A stretch of 64,000 nt of DNA, taken from NCBI GenBank assembly GCA_021295735.1, contig JAGWBU010000005.1, positions 1-64,000 on the forward strand, in the 5' to 3' direction. Positions 59,118 through 64,000 of the stretch are shown one piece after another (position 1 is the first letter of the stretch; every line of letters begins with the position of its first letter). Source of the stretch: Candidatus Poribacteria bacterium (GTDB taxonomy: Bacteria > Poribacteria > WGA-4E > WGA-3G). The position numbers and the translations under genes were made by a program. The notes under the pieces are model-generated. The model did no database searches. It worked only from the letters and a program-made list of their open reading frames with translations, and was not told the origin of the DNA.

Positions 59118-59154
59118 GGTTTATCTTTAATCGTGTTTAACAAAGGAGATGGGC

Positions 59155-59466
59155 ATGGAAAAAGTTGATGCAGCCAAAATACAGAAACAGGGTGTTGAAG
59201 AGACCTATACCTTCCACATTCAAAAAAATGGTGAAGGATGGGTTGGGTGGATACAAGAACTTCCAGAGATAATTGCCGAAAAAGGAACAAGAGAAGAATT
59301 ACTAAAAACATTAGCAATTGAGTTTGGAAAAGTCTTAAAAATGTATGAGACCCAAGCAGAAACGTGGGACAAGCAATTTGAAAACGACGTAAAGGCTGGA
59401 AAACTTGACCGCTTCGCGGAGGAAGCACTTGCTGATTTCCAGGCGGGCAAATGCGAAGAAATATAA
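59155..59466 (+). CDS. HicB-like antitoxin
   Basis: A 103-residue small acidic protein from the ATG at 59155, six bases after AAAGGAG; the ATG at 59149 sits inside that site. YTFHIQKNGEGWVGWIQELPEI followed by a TREELLKTLAIEFGKVL helix is the partial RNase H-like HicB layout, with a longer C-terminal helical tail (about 60-103). It overlaps the toxin ORF by 16 bases, the usual antitoxin-toxin order. A HicB-like antitoxin with a RelE-fold partner instead of HicA is unusual. Confidence 0.65.
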   Translation: MEKVDAAKIQKQGVEETYTFHIQKNGEGWVGWIQELPEIIAEKGTREELLKTLAIEFGKVLKMYETQAETWDKQFENDVKAGKLDRFAEEALADFQAGKCEEI

Positions 59467-59719
59467 AACATGTAAAAATTCCGCGTTTTCGGAAACATTA
59501 CCAAGACCTTCCGCGTTATGTTCAGCAACTTGCAGATAAGAGTTTTGAACTATTAAAGCAAAATCCAAGACATCCATCTCTGGGTTTTAAGAAGGTTAAC
59601 ACGTACTGGTCAGTGAGAGTAGGAATTAACTATCGAACGCTCGCTTTTGAAAAGAAGGGACTTTCTTCTGGTTTCGGATAGGAAGGCACGACGAATATAT
59701 GCGGTTAATATCATCATAG
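59451..59719 (+). pseudogene. RelE/ParE-type toxin gene broken by a one-base frameshift
   Basis: The open part (76 codons to 59681) reads RKHYQDLPRYVQQLADKSFELLKQNPRHPSL and VRVGINYRTLAF, the RelE/ParE superfamily fold. At a GGG run (59657-59659) the frame diverges. Adding one base restores TFFWFRIGRHDEYMRLISS, the expected FWIGxHDEYDRL-type ending, to a stop at 59719. So the toxin is either inactivated or contains a sequencing error. The antitoxin frame is intact. Confidence 0.7.
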
Positions 59720-59765
59720 TTGGGAATTGGTACGGTTCTTTGGCTAACTCAAAATAAGGAACTTT

Positions 59766-60560
59766 ATGGATATTATTTGTGCCTCTATCTGCTACCGAGG
59801 TTATGCTGAAGATGAGGTGGCAGCAACTTTGGAATACGCACCGAAAATCGGCTACCGCGCTATGGAGATTCACGGACCGCTTATATGGAGCGTTGATGCT
59901 GTCCACGCTTTTGACGTAAAAGGCATGAAAAGAGATATTGAAAAGTCAGGCATGAAGTGTGTTGGACTCTATCCTCCCGGTTGGGGTGGAAACGGCAATG
60001 CCGATGTCCACGCGCGGGCAGAGGCAATAGCGAAATGTGTGGACATTGCCGAACAACTCAATGCAACACATCTAACAACCAGCGGCGCACAACGTAGAAC
60101 TGAATCTGGCGCATTAGACAGAGTTATTGCTTGTGCGCGCGAGGTGTTGGCGAGAATCCCCGCAGAAAGCAAAATCAAATTGACACTTGAACCACACCAC
60201 GGGAATGTCCTTGAACAACCGGAAGATTTCCAAAAAGTGTTAGATGCTATTCCTGATGAACGGGTAGGAATCTGTATTGATACGGGACACTTCCATACAT
60301 CCGGAGTCAACACGTTTGCTGCTATTCGTCAGTTTGGTTCGCGTATCTATGCGGTGCATCTCAAAGACCACATCGGTGCTGTATCTGTCGGCATTGGGCG
60401 TGGTGAACTCAACCTACAGCAGATTATCATGACACTCCAAGAAGCAGGTTACCAAGGAAACCTAACATTAGAACTTGAGGTTGAAGACCCAGAAAACCTA
60501 CCGCGCTATACTGAAGAGGCATATTTCTATCTCAGTGGAATGTTAGGTTTGCGACTGTAG
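59766..60560 (+). CDS. sugar phosphate isomerase/epimerase-like TIM barrel
   Basis: A 264-residue AP-endonuclease-2-type barrel. Metal-site segments are LTLEPHHGNVLEQPEDF (Glu-Pro-His-His), GICIDTGHFHTSGV and YAVHLKDHIG, matching the family. Functions range from xylose isomerase-like to inositol pathway enzymes; the substrate is not predictable. AAGGA precedes the ATG. It is convergent with the PhyH-like gene, 17 bases between stops. Confidence 0.8.
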   Translation: MDIICASICYRGYAEDEVAATLEYAPKIGYRAMEIHGPLIWSVDAVHAFDVKGMKRDIEKSGMKCVGLYPPGWGGNGNADVHARAEAIAKCVDIAEQLNATHLTTSGAQRRTESGALDRVIACAREVLARIPAESKIKLTLEPHHGNVLEQPEDFQKVLDAIPDERVGICIDTGHFHTSGVNTFAAIRQFGSRIYAVHLKDHIGAVSVGIGRGELNLQQIIMTLQEAGYQGNLTLELEVEDPENLPRYTEEAYFYLSGMLGLRL

Positions 60561-60577
60561 CAAAGCAGGAGTAACTT

Positions 60578-61801
60578 TTACTCTTGCCAGCTCGCAATAA
60601 AATCTGCAACGCCGAAATTCGAGGGCATCTCATTAAAATAGTACCGCATCGGTCCCGATTGAAAACCCGGCAAAAAATGTTCTTCGTCCGTTTTAAGGAG
60701 TGCGTCCAGCGGTTTGAAACGTTTCCACAGAACAACCGCCTCTTCCGGTGTGAAACGTTCTTCAGCAAAAGGCGGTCCCCAATTTAGCGTGATGGAATGA
60801 AATCCTTTTCCACGGTTGCGGAGGTCTTCAGGAATATCTTCAAGTTCACACCCGTGTGCCAGCGCAACAAAACAGGCAGCTTTACATAAAAAGACTGTAG
60901 ATAGCAAATTTCCTTTCTCACCTCTATCCGGATGTAACTTTTCAAGTGCTGTGTGATAGGCAGTAGCATCTTTTTTAATAACAGCGCGCAGTGCCTTTTC
61001 AGTCCACATTTGCATCTGCTGACTGCGCTTTTCCCACCGATCAAACATCTCCTGCACCTGTGGTGATAAATACTTCATGTAATCAAGGGTCGGGTAGTGT
61101 GTGAAGTTTGAGAACCCACCATGTATCGTGCGACGCATCTTCTGGCTGTAGTTACTCCCCCAGTGTAAGATTGGCAAAATATAGGCTACACCGTCACCTG
61201 CATTAAGATGTGTTTGCACTCCATTGCGCAAAGGCACTCGTGGATCCGCTAACAATTGTTGGTTTTCCTCATCTGTGTTCACTCGCAAGTGGCTACCCGG
61301 TATAACCCATAACACACTATCGTCGTAAAGCGAAAGATTCCACTGCACGTAGCGTGGACCCGTTTCCAGAATGTCATCAAGATAGCCTTGTAGCGGTGCT
61401 GTATCAATCGGGTGATGGTCGCGGTGCCAAGCAGCAGCTCCCCGATCATTTACAGGATTACACATCAGCATCATTTCAGTAACACCAGCGTCATTCACAT
61501 TAAGCAGTTTGCTACTGACGTCTTGCATGTTTTCGTGTGCCCAAATTTCGATTGTACTTGCTGTTTTTTCGTCTACAAGTCCAGCAAGCGGTTCACGTCC
61601 GAGATTTAAACGTGGTTGTGCCGAAGTTTCCCACACACCTCCGGGTGGATCGTTTGGCTGCCGTTCTTTCGTCCAGATGTCGCGCTGTCGTGAAACCATC
61701 AACTCGTAACTTTCCCGAAGCGCATCCAGTTCGTTAGGAGGAATCACCTCTCGGAGAACGAGATACCCCTCTTCCATGAATTGGGTTCGATTTACCTTCA
61801 T
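60578..61801 (-). CDS. phytanoyl-CoA dioxygenase (PhyH) family protein
   Basis: A 407-residue Fe(II)/2-oxoglutarate oxygenase from the ATG at 61801, with GGAG eight bases ahead; the TTG at 61813 is inferior. The facial triad is H126 and D128 (AWHRDHHP) and H213 (LHWGSNYS), followed by R223/R224. It is about 130 residues longer than the first family member in this window, with extra helices at the C-terminus. Substrate unknown. Confidence 0.85.
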   Translation of the reverse strand: MKVNRTQFMEEGYLVLREVIPPNELDALRESYELMVSRQRDIWTKERQPNDPPGGVWETSAQPRLNLGREPLAGLVDEKTASTIEIWAHENMQDVSSKLLNVNDAGVTEMMLMCNPVNDRGAAAWHRDHHPIDTAPLQGYLDDILETGPRYVQWNLSLYDDSVLWVIPGSHLRVNTDEENQQLLADPRVPLRNGVQTHLNAGDGVAYILPILHWGSNYSQKMRRTIHGGFSNFTHYPTLDYMKYLSPQVQEMFDRWEKRSQQMQMWTEKALRAVIKKDATAYHTALEKLHPDRGEKGNLLSTVFLCKAACFVALAHGCELEDIPEDLRNRGKGFHSITLNWGPPFAEERFTPEEAVVLWKRFKPLDALLKTDEEHFLPGFQSGPMRYYFNEMPSNFGVADFIASWQE

Positions 61802-61834
61802 GATTTTCTCCAATGTGCGTCTAAACGGAGCATT

Positions 61835-61949
61835 ATACCATTTCTATAAAATAACATACCCTTTAAGAAATAGACCGTTCGTAGTCGCGCAATTCATTGC
61901 GCCTCTTATATTCTAATTCAAAAGGGAAATTCATTTATAGAATTGGTAT
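61835..61949. repeat. 115-bp MITE-like element around GCGCAAT palindrome copy 2
   Basis: ATACCATTTCTATAAA (61835-61850) and the complement of 61934-61949 match at 15 of 16 bases. Inside is the 37-base GCGCAAT repeat (61876-61912). It fills most of the gap between the PhyH-like and SDR genes. Confidence 0.6.
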
Positions 61950-61976
61950 TAGCAAAGCCGTTTTAGTTGCTAAACG

Positions 61977-62708
61977 TTAGCCACGCCCAATATAGAGTTG
62001 TCCTACGGGTAGAACTGTCGCCTCTAACATATTGATATTAGGTGGCAGTGTTGCCATGAGGACAGCAGCTTTAGCAAGCTCGTCAACCTCCATCATCGGC
62101 TCAGACGGAGGGAATGGGTGGTTCTGAATCCGTTCAACATAAGTGTTGCCGGGTTGCAAGCAGCTCGCCGTAATACCGTGCGGTCTACCTTCCAATGCTA
62201 TTACCTGTGTCAATCCCCATATCCCGAATTTGCTTGCACTGTAAGGTGCGCTGCGGGGACGGACACGATGTGCAGAAATGCTACCAACGTTGATAATACG
62301 TCCGCCTTCACCTTGTGCCTTCATAATTCGCATCGCTTCACGCGAACAGAGAAACGGTGCACGGAGATTCACACCTATCACCTTATCCCATGCTTCCGTT
62401 GAAAGTTCGTCTATCGGACCACCATCAAATGCACCAGCATTGTTAACAAGGATGTCTAAACGTTCATATTCAGTCATCGCTTTTTCAAAGAGTGCCTTAA
62501 TTTGTTCCTCATCGGTGACATCAGTAGGAACGGCGAGGACTTTAGCTCCCTTTTCGCGTAATTCATTGGCTGTTTGCGTAAGTAGTTCTTCATCCCTTGC
62601 AGCGATAGTCAGACTCGCCCCTTCCGAAGCAAATCCCTTCGCGATTCCTTTCCCAATTCCTCTGTTGCCACCAGTTACAATTGCAACTTTTCCATCTAAT
62701 TGTCCCAT
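61977..62708 (-). CDS. short-chain dehydrogenase/reductase (SDR)
   Basis: A 243-residue classical SDR: cofactor loop TGGNRGIG (12-19), NNAG, the Ser of INVGSISAH, and YSASKFG with catalytic Tyr and Lys. Arg after the first strand suggests NADP(H) may be favoured, but this is weak. Substrate unknown. Its ATG overlaps the stop codon of the TIGR04282 gene (TAATG), so the two are translationally coupled, and GGAG lies eight bases ahead. Confidence 0.88.
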   Translation of the reverse strand: MGQLDGKVAIVTGGNRGIGKGIAKGFASEGASLTIAARDEELLTQTANELREKGAKVLAVPTDVTDEEQIKALFEKAMTEYERLDILVNNAGAFDGGPIDELSTEAWDKVIGVNLRAPFLCSREAMRIMKAQGEGGRIINVGSISAHRVRPRSAPYSASKFGIWGLTQVIALEGRPHGITASCLQPGNTYVERIQNHPFPPSEPMMEVDELAKAAVLMATLPPNINMLEATVLPVGQLYIGRG

Positions 62709-63418
62709 TACAGATTCTCCTTTAACAATTCTAACAACAAACTTTCTGTTCTAATTGCTTGCACCTTATTTCCTGCAAGTCGCATTGCAGAGAGATGTGC
62801 ATGTAAAAATGCTAAATCTTCAGGCGTATCTACGTCATACCAAGGCGGTAGTAGTTTGAGTGTAGCTTTTATGGTATCAATACGTTCTATTGTCTGTTGA
62901 AAAACATGTGTAGTGCTCCATGCAATTTCCTCAAAAATAAACGGAACCGTTCTTGCAAGACATCTCGCGGAAAAACCGATAAGGTAATAACCACCATCCA
63001 CACTTGGACCGACGACAATATCGCGCGAGTCGAGACCTGCAACCGCTTCAAGAATATATGAAAGTGGCAGTGTTGGACTGTCGGAACCAACGATTAAAAT
63101 CTTTTCATATCCGTTTTCGGATGCCCATAACGTTCCTGAAGTGAGACGTGTTCCGAGGTCTGTGCCTGTTTGCGGAATGTAGATAACATCCTCTCCAATT
63201 AAGGCTTGTAAATCGCTTTGACTTCCAGGGGGTGTATACGCTACCACCAAATCTACGTTTGAGAGTTCCGCAAGTGTCTCACACCAATCCATGAGAAAAG
63301 CACGATATAACGATGCCGCTTGTTCGGAAGATATTTTTGGAAGCAGTCGAGTTTTGACCTGATTCGGGATCGGATTTTTAGCGAAAACAATCAGACATGT
63401 ACTCACTTCAGTATTCAC
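62708..63418 (-). CDS. TIGR04282 family glycosyltransferase (DUF2064)
   Basis: A 236-residue GT-A-like protein. IVFAKNPIPNQVKTRLLPKIS near residues 10-30, VGSDSPTLPLSYI, and VGPSVDGGYYLIGFS are the defining stretches of TIGR04282, a group linked to arsenosugar or related biosynthesis alongside a SAM enzyme. The partner genes usually found nearby are not in the window. The start is a GTG with a weak site. It is the upstream partner of the SDR. Confidence 0.85.
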   Translation of the reverse strand: MNTEVSTCLIVFAKNPIPNQVKTRLLPKISSEQAASLYRAFLMDWCETLAELSNVDLVVAYTPPGSQSDLQALIGEDVIYIPQTGTDLGTRLTSGTLWASENGYEKILIVGSDSPTLPLSYILEAVAGLDSRDIVVGPSVDGGYYLIGFSARCLARTVPFIFEEIAWSTTHVFQQTIERIDTIKATLKLLPPWYDVDTPEDLAFLHAHLSAMRLAGNKVQAIRTESLLLELLKENL

Positions 63419-64000
63419 CTGCTATATCTCTTATTTCAATAAACTTGAATAGCATTCACTCATCTCAAATTTATCAGATACCAGTTAAAACGTCAACATA
63501 GAAATGATATGGCAGAGGCATTCAATTTTCGCGAAGCACTCTTGTCCGAGGGCTTTGTCCGTTCGATTTAACAACAAAAGCGTTTATAGTCACGCAATTT
63601 ATTGCTAAATGCGTGTATGGCATTCGTCGCCTCTTTTAACCTTTGGCAACGCTATTTTTTACTTTTGGATTAGAAAACGCTACAATTGAATGCCTCTGAT
63701 CCACTGCAATCAATCATTGACTTAAAACCTATTTTTTGATAAAATAACCTAAGTTGCCACCTATGTAGCACAATCTTCATACAGTTTGCGCTACGAAATT
63801 TCGAAAAAAATGAACTATTTTGTATTATAGCGGATTCTACAATTAACTGGACATCTGAGCTGTCCGAGGGAACTCCGATTCCCGACTATTAGTGGTTTCG
63901 TGAACTTATTTACATAATTTACTATAAAAACGGTGTTGACATGTCTAAAATCTTGTAAGTAGCAACTTAGATTATGGTATAACAAGTCTAAATCCCGAAG
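63419..64000. other. AT-rich terminal intergenic region with repeats, no gene seen
   Basis: About 580 bases to the window edge without a supportable ORF. It contains the inverted-repeat element at 63513-63698. The rest is AT-rich with no recognised RNA or gene; a gene may start beyond the edge. Confidence 0.6.
63513..63698. repeat. 186-bp element with 15-bp inverted ends and an interrupted GCGCAAT repeat
   Basis: CAGAGGCATTCAATT (63513-63527) and its exact complement (63684-63698) bound the segment. Within it, 63581-63605 match the GCGCAAT repeat, then about 22 foreign bases intervene before CGCCTCTT continues. Confidence 0.55.

Noticed and set aside
1-64000. tRNA, rRNA or riboswitch genes
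   Set aside because: No cloverleaf, conserved rRNA stretch or recognisable riboswitch core was seen by eye. tRNAscan-SE and Infernal/Rfam searches would be decisive.

Overview
The window looks like chromosomal DNA of an uncultured Gram-negative-type bacterium, most likely Candidatus Poribacteria or a near relative. This is inferred from gene content only: two phytanoyl-CoA-dioxygenase-like enzymes, a DUF6785 membrane protein, a DUF1080 protein, a Gfo/Idh/MocA oxidoreductase, two sugar-phosphate-isomerase-like TIM barrels, LamG and FG-GAP/UnbV proteins, and ECF sigma factors joined to beta-propellers. I saw no rRNA, tRNA, CRISPR array, prophage or intact insertion sequence. G+C looks moderate and most genes are on the minus strand.

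Layout. 0-8 kb: a DUF6785 membrane protein; a glycosylation group of an STT3-type oligosaccharyltransferase, a dolichol-phosphate-mannose-synthase-like glycosyltransferase and a methyltransferase; then two coiled-coil envelope proteins. 8-16 kb: a PhyH-like oxygenase, hexaheme cytochrome c, DUF1080 protein, SpoU-type RNA methyltransferase, Gfo/Idh/MocA oxidoreductase, DUF5069-like protein and UPF0182 membrane protein. 16-23 kb: an operon of a cyclase/ATPase/TPR regulator, a TIM-barrel isomerase and an unknown membrane protein. 23-33 kb: seven co-directional genes that look like an envelope or protein-quality operon: a pseudo-caspase/EF-hand/transglutaminase fusion, MoxR ATPase, glycosyltransferase, Crp-like regulator, M28 peptidase, HtrA protease and TPR protein. 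33-40 kb: moaC, an FGGY kinase, an Rpn-like nuclease, trxB, two methyltransferases, a retropepsin-like protease and a cupin. 40-46.5 kb: a seven-gene export and surface-protein cluster (tatA, CMD, TPR, FG-GAP/UnbV, three LamG paralogues). 46.5-47 kb: a decayed IS with perfect terminal inverted repeats. 47-57 kb: three tandem ECF-sigma/beta-propeller units. 57-63.4 kb: GH32, YjbQ, a broken toxin-antitoxin pair, a TIM barrel, PhyH-like protein, SDR and a TIGR04282 glycosyltransferase.

The most unusual system is the sigma-propeller array. The same N-terminal ECF sigma factor and linker is joined to different sensors: 14-15 WD40 repeats twice and an Asp-box/sortilin-like propeller once. One unit is a single membrane-spanning protein. 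In the other two a deletion within the transmembrane segment splits sigma factor and propeller into ORFs overlapping by TTGA. All three share a promoter-like element just upstream, which suggests autoregulation. Other points of interest are the STT3 homologue with all catalytic motifs, the pseudo-caspase fusion, and several families of small palindromic or MITE-like repeats in the intergenic gaps.
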